From the NCBI RefSeq assembly GCF_900112425.1, contig NZ_FOLP01000002.1, positions 744,001 through 808,000 of the forward strand: 64,000 nt of DNA, given 5' to 3'. Positions within the stretch are counted from its first letter, which is position 1, and each line of letters opens with the position of its first letter. Of the stretch, positions 36,791-46,459 are shown piece by piece. The position numbers were made by a program, and so were the translations under genes. Source of the stretch: Variovorax sp. OK212 (GTDB taxonomy: Bacteria; Pseudomonadota; Gammaproteobacteria; Burkholderiales; Burkholderiaceae_C). Under the pieces are notes generated by a model that searched no databases, had not been told where the DNA came from, and saw only the letters and a program-made list of their open reading frames with translations.

Positions 36791-38488
36791 TCAGTTGAAG
36801 AACTTCGCCGCGCTCACCAGCGTCTTGTAGACGCCCCAGGCCAGCGGAATGCCCACGGCCACCCAGGCCAGCGCCACCACCAGCGGGCTCACCGCGTCGG
36901 CGCGGCCCGAGCCGCTGCCCACTTCGGCCGCCGAGGCCTTCTCGTGCGCCAGCTTCTTCTCGACGGCCAGTTCGGCGTCGGTCATGAAGTGCTTGTCGGC
37001 CACCGGGCGCACCAGCAGGTTGGCGATGAAGCCGATCACCAGCATGCCCACCAGGATGTACATGGTCTGGTTGTAGACCTGCTCGCGCGGCAGGCCCAGG
37101 CCCAGCTGGTACTCGCGCATGTAGTTCACCACCACCGGGCCCAGGATGCCGGCCGTGGCCCACGCGGTGAGCAGGCGGCCATGGATGGCGCCCACGAACT
37201 GCGTGCCGAACAGGTCGGCCAGGTAGGCCGGCACCGTGGCAAAGCCGCCGCCGTACATCGACACGATGACGCAGCAGGCGCCCACGAACAGCAGCTTGCT
37301 GCCCGCGCCGGCCGACGAGGGAATGCTCGCGTACAGGATGGCGCCGAGCACGAAGAACACCGTGTAGGTGAGCTTGCGGCCCAGCTTGTCCGACATGCTG
37401 GCCCACACGAAGCGACCACCGATGTTGAACAGCGACAGCAGCGCCGTGAAGCCGCCCGCCACCACCGCGATGGCCGCGAGCTGCGCCTTGTCGAGCTGGC
37501 CGTACCTGGCCGGCAGGTCGATCAGCGCGCCGCCGAACACTTCCTGCAGCATCGGCGAGGCCATGCCGATCACGCCGATGCCGGCGCTCACGTTCATGCA
37601 CAGCACCAGCCACACGAGCCAGAACTGGGGAATGCCCCAGACCTTCTTCACGTGCACGTGGCGCTGCGTGATCATGGTGTTGGTGGTCTGCGCCGGGGGC
37701 GGCGTCCAGCCTTCGGGCTTCCAGCCCGAGGGCGGCACGCGGTAGCCCAGCGCGCCGGCCATCATGAAGACGAAGTAGCCGAGCGCCATGATCACGAAGG
37801 TCTGCATCACGCCCACGTCGGTGGCCGTGCTGAAGCGCTTCATGAGGTCCACGGCCAGCGGCGAGCCGATCATCGCGCCGCCGCCGAAGCCCATGATGGC
37901 CATGCCGGTGGCCATGCCGCGGCGGTCGGGGAACCACTTGATCAGCGTGCTCACCGGCGAGATGTAGCCCAGCCCCAGGCCGATGCCGCCGATCACGCCC
38001 GAGCCGAGGATCATCAGCCAGAACTGGTGCAGGTGAATGCCCAGCGCCGACAGCAGCATGCCGCCGCACCAGCACAGCGCCGACACCACGCCGGCCTTGC
38101 GCGGGCCGGCGCGCTCGAGCCAGCCGCCCCACAGGGCCGCCGAGCAGCCGAGGAACACGAAGAACAGCGTGTACATCCAGCCGAGCGTGGCCACGCGCCA
38201 GTCGCAGGTGGTGGCGAAGAGCTCGGCGAAGAAGCTCATGTCCTTGGCGCAGGCCTGTGCGCCGGTGCCGGCCGTGCCGAGCGCCTTCGACAGCGGCAGC
38301 CAGAACACCGAGAAGCCATAGGCCATGCCGATGCAAAGGTGGATGGCCAGCGCGGCCGGGGGCACCAGCCAGCGGTTGAAGCCGGGGCCCGCGATGATGC
38401 GTTCCTTGTCCAGGAAACCGGGTTGCTGCTGCACCCCGCCTCCGTTGATGCGATCTCCCTCGAGAACGCCTGCAGATGAGCCTGCCAT
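36791..38488 (-). CDS. OFA-family MFS transporter (oxalate/formate antiporter-like)
   Basis: 565-aa transporter with 12 or more membrane segments. The N-terminal FNRWLVPPAALAIHLCIGMA and GGIGLGLGYISPVSTLIKWF are OFA family signatures. The prototype exchanges oxalate for formate. The length exceeds the usual 420-450 aa because of a cytosolic loop and a C-terminal extra helix. Its location in a formate dehydrogenase island suggests it supplies or exports formate or oxalate. A LysR gene lies 142 bp upstream on the same strand. Confidence 0.85.
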   Translation of the reverse strand: MAGSSAGVLEGDRINGGGVQQQPGFLDKERIIAGPGFNRWLVPPAALAIHLCIGMAYGFSVFWLPLSKALGTAGTGAQACAKDMSFFAELFATTCDWRVATLGWMYTLFFVFLGCSAALWGGWLERAGPRKAGVVSALCWCGGMLLSALGIHLHQFWLMILGSGVIGGIGLGLGYISPVSTLIKWFPDRRGMATGMAIMGFGGGAMIGSPLAVDLMKRFSTATDVGVMQTFVIMALGYFVFMMAGALGYRVPPSGWKPEGWTPPPAQTTNTMITQRHVHVKKVWGIPQFWLVWLVLCMNVSAGIGVIGMASPMLQEVFGGALIDLPARYGQLDKAQLAAIAVVAGGFTALLSLFNIGGRFVWASMSDKLGRKLTYTVFFVLGAILYASIPSSAGAGSKLLFVGACCVIVSMYGGGFATVPAYLADLFGTQFVGAIHGRLLTAWATAGILGPVVVNYMREYQLGLGLPREQVYNQTMYILVGMLVIGFIANLLVRPVADKHFMTDAELAVEKKLAHEKASAAEVGSGSGRADAVSPLVVALAWVAVGIPLAWGVYKTLVSAAKFFN

Positions 38489-38608
38489 AAATCTCCTTGA
38501 TTACCGGATGTGTAACTTTTTGCTGAATCCGGGCCGCGGAGTGTGAGTGAGCGCTTCATGCGCCGTCAAATTCGAACAGCGCATGGCCCGATTCAATAAG
38601 TAAATGGA

Positions 38609-38624
38609 GCCCCTTTTTCGGGGC
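38609..38624. terminator. Short hairpin downstream of the LysR gene
   Basis: GCCCC and GGGGC (five pairs) around TTTTTC lie just after the LysR stop (38631, minus strand). The minus-strand sequence beyond is AT-rich (TCCATTTAC). It is a weak intrinsic terminator candidate that would separate the LysR gene from the transporter gene. Confidence 0.35.
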
Positions 38625-38630
38625 GTTGCT

Positions 38631-39575
38631 TCACGCTCCGAGCGTGCCGCTGTGCTGCTGCACCTGCGCCTGCCACTCGGGCGTGTCCATGAAGGCCAGC
38701 GCGGCCTCGAGCGCGCGCGAGGCACGCACGCCGTCCTGCGTCATGAAGCCGATGGGGGTGCGCACCTCGGGCGCCACCAGCGGCAGCGCCTCCAGTTCGC
38801 GGTGGCTGCGCACGGCGGCCACCATGCCGCCGGGCAGCACGCTGCTGACCGTGCCCACGCTCACCGCCAGCGCCAGCGCCAGCACCGAGTTGGTCTCGAT
38901 GGCCGGCGCCGCCGGCACGCCGGCCTCGCGCAGCGCCTGGTCGACGATGGCGCGGTTGTGCATGTCGGGCGTGAGCAGGCACAGCGGCAACCGGCCGGCC
39001 TCGGCCCAGGTCATGGGCTTGCCGATGCGCAACTGGTCGGCCGACGGCTTCTTCGCGCGGCGCAGCAGAAAGTAATGCTCGATGCTCTGCGGCCACGCCG
39101 TGAGCTTGATGCCCGGCAGGTGCATGCGTTCGGTGTAGCCCAGCGCCAGGTCGATCGAGAGGCTCTCCAGCCCCATCTCGAGGTCTTGCGAACTCATCGA
39201 CAGCACGGCCGGCACGATGCCCGGATGCCGCTGCTGCAGCAGGGCCGCGAAGCGCGAGAGCATGGGAACGGCCGTGGGCACGGCCGCCATGCGCAGGCGC
39301 CCGTGCGGGTCGCCCGCCTCGCTGCGCAGCTCCTGCAGCAGCACCTCGTTGTCGCGCAGCATGCGTTGCGCGGTGGCCAGCACGCGCTCGCCTTCGTGCG
39401 TGAGGCCGACGTAGACGCGGGCACGCTTGACGATGACCACGCCGAACTCGCTCTCCAGCGCACGCAGCGCGTTGGACAGCGCAGGCTGCGTGATGTGGCA
39501 GGCCTGCGCCGCGCGGCCGAAATGCTTGTGCTCGTTCAGCGCCACCAGGTAGCGCATCGAGGCGAGCAGGTTCAT
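38631..39575 (-). CDS. LysR family transcriptional regulator
   Basis: 314-aa LysR-type regulator. The HTH is NEHKHFGRAAQACHITQPAL and the wing VGLTHEGERVLA. It is of the type seen beside formate and oxalate genes in Comamonadaceae. The 142-bp gap to the OFA transporter on the same strand suggests it controls that gene. Its effector is not evident. Confidence 0.88.
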   Translation of the reverse strand: MNLLASMRYLVALNEHKHFGRAAQACHITQPALSNALRALESEFGVVIVKRARVYVGLTHEGERVLATAQRMLRDNEVLLQELRSEAGDPHGRLRMAAVPTAVPMLSRFAALLQQRHPGIVPAVLSMSSQDLEMGLESLSIDLALGYTERMHLPGIKLTAWPQSIEHYFLLRRAKKPSADQLRIGKPMTWAEAGRLPLCLLTPDMHNRAIVDQALREAGVPAAPAIETNSVLALALAVSVGTVSSVLPGGMVAAVRSHRELEALPLVAPEVRTPIGFMTQDGVRASRALEAALAFMDTPEWQAQVQQHSGTLGA

Positions 39576-39589
39576 TCTCCGCTTGCTCT

Positions 39590-40681
39590 CTAGGTGTTCT
39601 TGCTGATCGAGATCGTCGGGAACTTGGCCGAGAAGTCCTTCGCCTTCTCGGCGATGCCCACGGCCACGCGGCGCGCCACGGCCTTGTAGATGCCGGCCAC
39701 GTCGCCTTCGGGGTCGGACACCACGGTGGGCGCGCCGCTGTCGGCCTGCAGGCGGATCTTGATGTCCAGCGGCAGCGCGCCCAGGTATTCCATCTGGTAC
39801 TCGGCGGCCATCTTCTTGCCGCCGTCCGCGCCGAAGATGTGTTCGGCATGGCCGCAGTTCGAGCAGATGTGCACCGCCATGTTCTCCACGATGCCCAGGA
39901 TCGGCACGCCGACCTTCTCGAACATCTTGATGCCCTTCTTGGCGTCGAGCAGCGCGATGTCCTGCGGCGTGGTGACGATCACCGCGCCCGTCATCGGCAC
40001 GCGCTGGCTCAGCGTGAGCTGGATGTCGCCGGTGCCCGGGGGCATGTCGACGATCAGGTAGTCCAGGTCTTTCCAGTTGGTCTGGCGCAGCAGCTGCTCC
40101 AGCGCCTGCGTGGCCATGGGGCCGCGCCAGATCATGGCCTGGTCGGCGTCGACCAGGAAGCCGATCGACATGACCTGCACGCCGTGGCGCTCCATGGGCT
40201 CCATGGTCTTGCCGTCGGCGCTGTCGGGGCGGCCTTCGATGCCCATCATCATGGGCTGGCTCGGGCCGTAGATGTCGGCGTCCAGCAGGCCCACGGTGGC
40301 GCCCTCGGAGGCCAGCGCCAGCGCCAGGTTGGCCGCCGTGGTGCTCTTGCCCACGCCGCCCTTGCCCGAGGCCACCGCGATGATGTTCTTCACGTTGGGC
40401 ATCAGCTGCACGCCGCGCTGCACCGCGTGGCTGATGACCTTGGTGACGATGTTGACCGACACGTTCTCCACGCCCGGCACCGCCTTGGCGGCCGCCACCA
40501 GCGACTTGCGGATGGCCGCGTGCTGGCTCCTGGCGGGGTAGCCCAGTTCGAGGTCGAACGAGACGTCGCTTTCCGAGATCTGCAGGTTCTTGAGCGACCG
40601 GCTCGCCACGAATTCCTTGCCGGTGTTAGGGTCTGCGACGGCCTTGAGCGCGTCCATGAGCCCTTCTGGGGTGAGTGCCAT
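39590..40681 (-). CDS. apbC: Iron-sulfur cluster carrier protein ApbC (Mrp)
   Basis: 363-aa P-loop ATPase that carries 4Fe-4S clusters. It has an N-terminal MIP18-type domain (ALKAVADPNTGKEFV), deviant Walker A VASGKGGVGKST, LLDADIYGPSQP, VDMPPGTGDIQL and the cluster-binding CSNCGH near the C-terminus. The length matches the Mrp/ApbC family. It probably serves general FeS assembly, including the FeS-rich dehydrogenases nearby. Confidence 0.94.
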   Translation of the reverse strand: MALTPEGLMDALKAVADPNTGKEFVASRSLKNLQISESDVSFDLELGYPARSQHAAIRKSLVAAAKAVPGVENVSVNIVTKVISHAVQRGVQLMPNVKNIIAVASGKGGVGKSTTAANLALALASEGATVGLLDADIYGPSQPMMMGIEGRPDSADGKTMEPMERHGVQVMSIGFLVDADQAMIWRGPMATQALEQLLRQTNWKDLDYLIVDMPPGTGDIQLTLSQRVPMTGAVIVTTPQDIALLDAKKGIKMFEKVGVPILGIVENMAVHICSNCGHAEHIFGADGGKKMAAEYQMEYLGALPLDIKIRLQADSGAPTVVSDPEGDVAGIYKAVARRVAVGIAEKAKDFSAKFPTISISKNT

Positions 40682-40779
40682 TGATCAAACTCCTGAATGG
40701 CCGGTAGTCTAAGGGGCTCTCCGGGGCCGCACCGCGCGGCCCCCTCAATAGCCCGACAAGCCTGACAACGAACAAAAGA

Positions 40780-41976
40780 ATGACAGAGACAAGCCCCGTC
40801 ACCGGCCTCCTGCTCACCGGAGGCGGCGCCCGGGCCGCCTACCAGGTCGGCGTGCTGGAAGCCATTGCCGAAATCCGGCGCGCCGCCGGCCCCGCGGTCA
40901 CCGGCACCGGCAACCCCTTTCACGTGATCACCGGCACCTCGGCCGGCGCCATCAACGCGGCCGCTCTGGCCTGCGGCAGCGACAACTTCGACCACGTGGT
41001 GGCGCACATCGCCGAGGTGTGGGGCCGGTTTCGCGCCGAGCAGGTGTACCGCGCCGATTCGCTCTCGGTCATCGGCAGCGGCGCGCGCTGGCGCATGCTG
41101 CTGGGCCTGGGGCGCTTCGCGGCCAACTGGATGCGCATCAAGCCGAAGTCGCTGCTCGACAACACGCCGCTGGCCGAGCTGCTGCAGCGCATGGTGCCGC
41201 TGGAGCGCCTGCCGCAGCTCATGCAGCAGGGCCACGTGCAGGCGCTGGCCGTGACGGCGTCGAGCTACAGCTCGGGCGAGCACGTGACCTTCTTCGAGGC
41301 GGCCGTGCCGATGGAGCCGTGGGTGCGCTCGCAGCGGCTGTCGGTGCGCGACCGCATCACGCACCAGCACCTGATGGCCTCCTCGGCCATTCCCTTCGTG
41401 TTCCCGGCCACGGCGCTGCCGATGCAGGGCCATACCGAGTACTTCGGCGACGGCTCGATGCGGCAGTCGGCCCCCATCGCGGCGGCCATCCACCTGGGCG
41501 CGCAGCGCATCCTGGTGATCGGCGCGGGCCGCATGCACGAGCCGCGCGACACCGACGCGCCCAACACCCACAGCGGCTACCCGACCATGGCGCAGATCGC
41601 GGGCCATGCGCTCTCGAGCATCTTCCTGGACGCGCTGGCGGTGGACATCGAGCGCCTGCGACGCATCAACCACACGCTGGGGCTGATTCCCGAAGAGGTG
41701 CGCGCCTCCAGCTCGCTGCGCCCGCTCGACCTGCTGGTGATCTCGCCCTCGGAACGGCTGGACGTGATCGCGGCGCGCCATGTCGACGCCCTGCCCGGCG
41801 CGGTGCGCCACCTGCTGGGCGGCTCCAAGGTGGCGGCCGACGTGAAGGGCGGCGCGCTGGCCAGCTACCTGCTGTTCGAGGCGGCCTACACGCGCGAGCT
41901 GATGGCGCTGGGCCGCGCCGACGCGATGAAGCAGCACGGCGAGGTGCTGCGTTTCTTCGGCTGGAACGCGGCCTGA
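40780..41976 (+). CDS. Patatin-like phospholipase
   Basis: 398-aa lipid acyl hydrolase. The oxyanion hole is LTGGGARAAYQVGVLEAI, the nucleophile Ser is in GTSAG, and the catalytic Asp is in FGDGSM (a DGS/DGG-type site). It has no signal peptide. Divergent from apbC across 98 bp. Related bacterial proteins hydrolyse phospholipids or regulate lipid turnover; the substrate is not defined. Confidence 0.88.
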   Translation: MTETSPVTGLLLTGGGARAAYQVGVLEAIAEIRRAAGPAVTGTGNPFHVITGTSAGAINAAALACGSDNFDHVVAHIAEVWGRFRAEQVYRADSLSVIGSGARWRMLLGLGRFAANWMRIKPKSLLDNTPLAELLQRMVPLERLPQLMQQGHVQALAVTASSYSSGEHVTFFEAAVPMEPWVRSQRLSVRDRITHQHLMASSAIPFVFPATALPMQGHTEYFGDGSMRQSAPIAAAIHLGAQRILVIGAGRMHEPRDTDAPNTHSGYPTMAQIAGHALSSIFLDALAVDIERLRRINHTLGLIPEEVRASSSLRPLDLLVISPSERLDVIAARHVDALPGAVRHLLGGSKVAADVKGGALASYLLFEAAYTRELMALGRADAMKQHGEVLRFFGWNAA

Positions 41977-42013
41977 CCGGCCCTCGCTTCGGCCTGCACC
42001 TTCAGCTTCGCTT

Positions 42014-43846
42014 TCAGCGCGCGGCGCCCTGCGCCGACACCAGCGTCGACATCGTTCGCAGCAGCGTCTCGGCCACCACCGGCTTGAACAGCACCGGCAC
42101 GCCGGACTCGCGCACGCGCTGCAGCCGGTGCGGCGCGGTCTCGCCGGTCACCAGCAGCAGCGGCACGCGCCCGTCCAGCCGCTGCTGCAGGCGCAGCCCG
42201 GCATCGAGCCCGTCGGCGCCGTCGGCCAGCCGGTAGTCGCACAGCAGCATGTCGAAGGGCTGCTGCTCGGCCTCGGCGCGCGCCAGTTCGTCCACGGCGC
42301 CGGCCTCGTCGGCCACGGTGCGCACGTCGATCGCATGAAAGCGAAGCAGGCCGGTCATGGCGGCGCGGATGTCGGCCTCGTCGTCGATCAGCAGCACGCG
42401 CCGCGGCAGGCCCGCGAGCACGCCGGCGGGCGGCGGCTGCGCTGCGGCCTCGGCCAGTGCGCTGGCAGCCGCGCCCAGCTGCGGCGCCGCCCCCGGCACC
42501 ACCACCCGGAAATGCGTGCCGCGCCCGAAGCGCGACTGCAGCCGCACCGGGTGCGCGAGCAGCCGCGACAGCCGCTGCACGATCGACAGGCCGATGCCCA
42601 GCCCCCGCGAGCGGTCGCGCCCCGGGTTGCCCACCTGGTAGAACTCCTCGAAGATGCGGCCCGACTGCTCGGGCGCGATGCCCATGCCGGTGTCGCGCAC
42701 CTCGATCCACACGGCGTCTGCGCGTTCGCGCGCCATCACCGTCACGCCGCCGCGCGCGGTGTACTTGAGCGCGTTGTCGACCAGGTTCGACAGCATGCGG
42801 TGCAGCAGCTCGGGGTCGCTGCGCACCCACAGCCGGCTGGCGCGCACGCGCAGCTGCAATGCCTTCTGCTCGGCGAGCGGGCCGAAGGTGAAGTTCAGCC
42901 GCAGGAACAACGCGTCGAGCTGCACCGGGTGCACCACGGGCATGACCACGCCGGCGTCGAGCCGGGACACGTCGAGCATGGTGTCCAGCGACATGCCCAG
43001 CGCATCGACGGCGCGCATCAGGCGCTCGGCGTTCTGACCCTCGGGGCGGTCGCGCAGCTCGTTGCGCAGCGCGGCGCCGAACAGCGCAATGGCATGCAGC
43101 GGCTGGCGCAGGTCGTGGCTGGCGGTGCCCAGGAAGCGGGTCTTCTCGGCGCTGGCGCTCTCGGTGGCGGCGATCTGGTGGCCCAGGCGCGCGGCCAGCG
43201 CCTCGTTCTCGAAGCGCAGCATCAGCGCGTCGGTGAGGATGCGGTTCTGCTGGATGCCCGTGCGCAGCGTGAGGCCCAGGTGCGCCGCGCCGAAGGCCGC
43301 CAGGAACAGGTGCAGCGCATCGCCCTGCCAGGCCAGCGCCACGATGAGCCCGAGCATCATCGGCAGGCCGTAGCCGAACAGCGCGGGCTTCAGCGGCCAG
43401 AGCGCCTGCATGGCGCGGGTCCAGCTGCTCATGATGACCACCACCAGCAGCGTGGTGATGGCAGGGTGCTGGCTCGACACGACGAACAGCGGCGCGGGTG
43501 CGGTCGCTGCGCTGACCAGCGTCACCTGCCACGTGTAGCGGCGCGCCCAGTGCGCGCTCCCGGCGGCGGGAATGCCCGGGTGCCAGCCCGGCGAGAACAG
43601 CACATACAGGTCGACCGCGACGATCAGCACCATCCAGAACAGCGCCCATGCCGCACCGTGCTGCAGGTAGAACATGGCACCGAGCGCCACCGCGAAAGCC
43701 ATGTGCGCGGCGATCGACACCCGCCGCGAGGCATACACCGAGGCCACGTGCTCGCGCAGCACGCGCTGGCCGAGTGCGCGGTCGTCGGCGTGGTCGTGGG
43801 TGCGGGTGTGGGCGTGGGCGGTCGTTTCGCCCGCGGCCGGCGTCAT
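42014..43846 (-). CDS. Hybrid sensor histidine kinase/response regulator
   Basis: 610-aa membrane kinase. About six N-terminal hydrophobic segments form the sensor, followed by HisKA with the phosphoacceptor His in TASHDLRQPLHAI, HATPase motifs (LVDNALKYTARGG, RDTGMGIAPEQ, GLGIGLSIVQRL) and a C-terminal receiver with Asp in LLCDYRLADGADG. The start is at 43846 (MTPAAGETTAHAHTRTHDHA), with a His-rich N-terminus. No partner regulator is adjacent. Signal unknown. Confidence 0.88.
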   Translation of the reverse strand: MTPAAGETTAHAHTRTHDHADDRALGQRVLREHVASVYASRRVSIAAHMAFAVALGAMFYLQHGAAWALFWMVLIVAVDLYVLFSPGWHPGIPAAGSAHWARRYTWQVTLVSAATAPAPLFVVSSQHPAITTLLVVVIMSSWTRAMQALWPLKPALFGYGLPMMLGLIVALAWQGDALHLFLAAFGAAHLGLTLRTGIQQNRILTDALMLRFENEALAARLGHQIAATESASAEKTRFLGTASHDLRQPLHAIALFGAALRNELRDRPEGQNAERLMRAVDALGMSLDTMLDVSRLDAGVVMPVVHPVQLDALFLRLNFTFGPLAEQKALQLRVRASRLWVRSDPELLHRMLSNLVDNALKYTARGGVTVMARERADAVWIEVRDTGMGIAPEQSGRIFEEFYQVGNPGRDRSRGLGIGLSIVQRLSRLLAHPVRLQSRFGRGTHFRVVVPGAAPQLGAAASALAEAAAQPPPAGVLAGLPRRVLLIDDEADIRAAMTGLLRFHAIDVRTVADEAGAVDELARAEAEQQPFDMLLCDYRLADGADGLDAGLRLQQRLDGRVPLLLVTGETAPHRLQRVRESGVPVLFKPVVAETLLRTMSTLVSAQGAAR

Positions 43847-43911
43847 GGCCCGGCACGGCGCGAGCCGGGGCACTGCGGAGGGAGGAAGCGGCGGGAGGTC
43901 ACCCGCCCATG

Positions 43912-45171
43912 CTATCGGCGCACCGGGGACGCGACAGTGCCATAAGTCATGCCCCACTCGCCCTGCCGGCGCCGCACGTCGTCGGCGTCCACGCCGGCCA
44001 GCTCGCGGTACACCGACGGGGCCGTCGCGCCCTCGGTGCTGATCAGCAGCACGCGGGAACGGGCGTCGAGGCCCGCCTGCGCACGCGCCGCGTCCGACAG
44101 TGCCAGCACGCGCAGCGCGGCCAGGCCGGCGGCGCCGGATTCACCGCTCTCGACCGGCACGTCGCGCGCCGAGCCCCGGGCCAGCCGGCGCATGGCGTCG
44201 ATGGCGTCGCCGTCCTCGATGGTCATGAACAGGTCGATCGACGGTTGCAGGAAGCGCCAGGCCAGGGGCGAGGTCTCGCCGCAGGCCAAGCCGGCCATCA
44301 CCGAATCGACGGTGCCCGTGGCGTTCGCGGGCCGGCCGTAGAGCGCGCTCTGCATGAGGCAATCGGCCTGGCGCGGTTCGACCACGATGAACGTGGGGCG
44401 CTGCTCGCCCGACAGTTCCCAGAAATAGCTGGCCACGCCCGCGGCCAGGCCGCCGACACCCCCCTGCAGGACGACGTGCGTGAACGGTGGGCCAGCCTGT
44501 TCGGCCGCTTGTTCCACGATCTCGTCGACCAGCGCCCCGTAGCCCTGCATGACGTCGCGCGGGATGTCTTCGTAGCCGGCGTACGAGGTGTCCGACACCA
44601 CCTGCCAGCCGTGGGCCTGCGCCAGCGCCGCGGCGTGCGCGACCGACGCGTCGTAGTTGCCCTCGATGCGCACGATGTCCGCGCCGAAGGCGGCGATGGC
44701 GCTCTCGCGCTCGGGGCTCACGTGCTTGTGCAGCACGATCACGCAGCGCACGCCCGCGCCCTGGGCGGCCGCGGCCAGCGCGCGCCCGTGGTTGCCGTCG
44801 GTGGCGCTGATGACGACCAGCCCGCGCAACGCGTCGGCGCAAGCGCCGAGCAGCACGGCCTTCGGGTCCCACGCGGGGTGCGCACGCATCACCAGCCGCA
44901 CCAGCGCGGCCGGTGCGCCCAGCGCCTTGAAGCTGCCGAGCGTCGAACGCTTCGACTCGTCCTTCACGCACACGCCGGCCACGCCGAGCGCCTGTGCGGT
45001 GTCCGGCAGCGACCACAGCGGCGTGGGCGCCTTCGCGAGCATCGGCCAGGCCGAGAGCCAGTCGCGCGTGCGCCGTGCCTCGGCAATGCACAGGATGTCC
45101 TGCAGCTCGCGCGGATAGGCCGCGCGCACGGCGTTCTTGTTGGTGACGGGCATGGGGTTCGGTACTTGCAT
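43912..45171 (-). CDS. dpaL: Diaminopropionate ammonia-lyase
   Basis: 419-aa PLP enzyme splitting 2,3-diaminopropionate to pyruvate and ammonia. PLP Lys is in STLGSFKALGAP and the cofactor phosphate loop is QGGVGGLAAGV; SATDGNHGRALA is a family motif. The start at 45171 has no clear ribosome site, and 45153 is possible. It lies 11 bp after the M20 amidohydrolase on the same strand, the same pair (YgeX with YgeY) seen in E. coli. Confidence 0.88.
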   Translation of the reverse strand: MQVPNPMPVTNKNAVRAAYPRELQDILCIAEARRTRDWLSAWPMLAKAPTPLWSLPDTAQALGVAGVCVKDESKRSTLGSFKALGAPAALVRLVMRAHPAWDPKAVLLGACADALRGLVVISATDGNHGRALAAAAQGAGVRCVIVLHKHVSPERESAIAAFGADIVRIEGNYDASVAHAAALAQAHGWQVVSDTSYAGYEDIPRDVMQGYGALVDEIVEQAAEQAGPPFTHVVLQGGVGGLAAGVASYFWELSGEQRPTFIVVEPRQADCLMQSALYGRPANATGTVDSVMAGLACGETSPLAWRFLQPSIDLFMTIEDGDAIDAMRRLARGSARDVPVESGESGAAGLAALRVLALSDAARAQAGLDARSRVLLISTEGATAPSVYRELAGVDADDVRRRQGEWGMTYGTVASPVRR

Positions 45172-45182
45172 GGAAGGAGGGT

Positions 45183-46352
45183 TCAGCGCGGCAGGCGCAG
45201 GCGGACGATTTCCGCGAAATAACGCGCGCCCGTGTCGAGCACCGCGTCGTTGAAGTCGTAGCTGCCGTTGTGCAGCGGCGTGCCGCCGGGCTCGCCCTCG
45301 GCGCCGTTGCCGAGAAACACGAAGGCGCCGGGCACGGCTTTCAGGAACGCGCCGAAGTCTTCGGAAATCATCATCGGCGCCACGTTGGCGTCGACGTTGC
45401 CCGCGCCCACCACGGCCGTGGCGGCGGCCACCGCGGTGGGCACGCATTGCGCCCAGTTCACCGTGGGCGCGAACTCGTGCGTGTAGCTGAAGTCGCATTC
45501 GGCGCCGTGCATGCGGCAGAGGCCCTCGCTGATCTCGCGCATGCGCGCGGCCAGCATGCGCTGCACCTCGGGGTCGTAGCTGCGCGTGTCGCCCTTGATC
45601 ACCACGTTCGACGGAATGGCGTTGCGGATGCCGTCGGTGATGAACTCTGTGCACGACACCACCGCCTGCGCGCCCGGGTCGAGCGTGCGCGAGACGATGG
45701 TCTGCAGCGCCAGCACCACCTGCGCGCCGATGACGATGGGGTCGATGCCCATGTGCGGCCGCGCGGCATGCGTGCCGCGGCCCTTGATGTGGATGACGAA
45801 GTTGTCCTCGCTGGCCATGATGCCGCCCGCGCGCGTGGCGATGGTGCCGGCGCGCATGCCGGGCATGTTGTGCAGGCCGTACAGCTCGTCGACCGGAAAG
45901 CGCGCGAACAGGCCGTCGTCCATCATTGCCTTGGCGCCGCGGCCGTGCTCCTCGGCCGGCTGGAAGATGAAGCGCACGGTGCCGTCGAAGTCCTGCCGCT
46001 CGCGCAGCAACTGCGCCGCGCCGAGCACGATCGACATGTGGCCGTCGTGCCCGCAGGCGTGCATCTTGCCGGGCGTGGCCGAAGCGTAGGGGCGGTCGGC
46101 GGGCAGCTCGGTGATGTTCAGCGCGTCCATCTCGGCGCGCAGGCCGATCACGCCCTTGCCCTCGCCCACCTTGAGGTTGGCCACGAGGCCGGTGCCGCCG
46201 ATGCCGGTGTGCACCTCGAGGCCGAGCGCCTTGAGCACGCGCACGACGAAGGCCGAGGTCTTCGCTTCCTCGAAGCCGGTCTCGGGCATGGCGTGCAACT
46301 GGCGGCGCCAGCCGGTGAGCGTGTCGCGCAGGGATGCGTCTGGGGAATTCAT
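45183..46352 (-). CDS. M20 family metal-dependent amidohydrolase (hippurate-hydrolase type)
   Basis: 389-aa M20D peptidase. Metal ligands are in HACGHDGHMS, QPAEEHGRG and HNMPG; the C-terminal His is in LHNGSYDFND. The first residues (HAMPETGFEEAKTS) are those of hippurate/N-acyl amino acid amidohydrolases. It is followed by dpaL and divergent from an AsnC regulator, so it probably releases diaminopropionate or a related amino acid from an acylated form. Confidence 0.88.
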   Translation of the reverse strand: MNSPDASLRDTLTGWRRQLHAMPETGFEEAKTSAFVVRVLKALGLEVHTGIGGTGLVANLKVGEGKGVIGLRAEMDALNITELPADRPYASATPGKMHACGHDGHMSIVLGAAQLLRERQDFDGTVRFIFQPAEEHGRGAKAMMDDGLFARFPVDELYGLHNMPGMRAGTIATRAGGIMASEDNFVIHIKGRGTHAARPHMGIDPIVIGAQVVLALQTIVSRTLDPGAQAVVSCTEFITDGIRNAIPSNVVIKGDTRSYDPEVQRMLAARMREISEGLCRMHGAECDFSYTHEFAPTVNWAQCVPTAVAAATAVVGAGNVDANVAPMMISEDFGAFLKAVPGAFVFLGNGAEGEPGGTPLHNGSYDFNDAVLDTGARYFAEIVRLRLPR

Positions 46353-46459
46353 GGCGAGATGCTATTGACAACGGCGCGGGACAGGTGCGCAAAATCGTGC
46401 CCTTCGGCGCAACGTTTTTGCGTGACACCCCTCACCTCCGCCCCTCACCTCCGCCCTTC

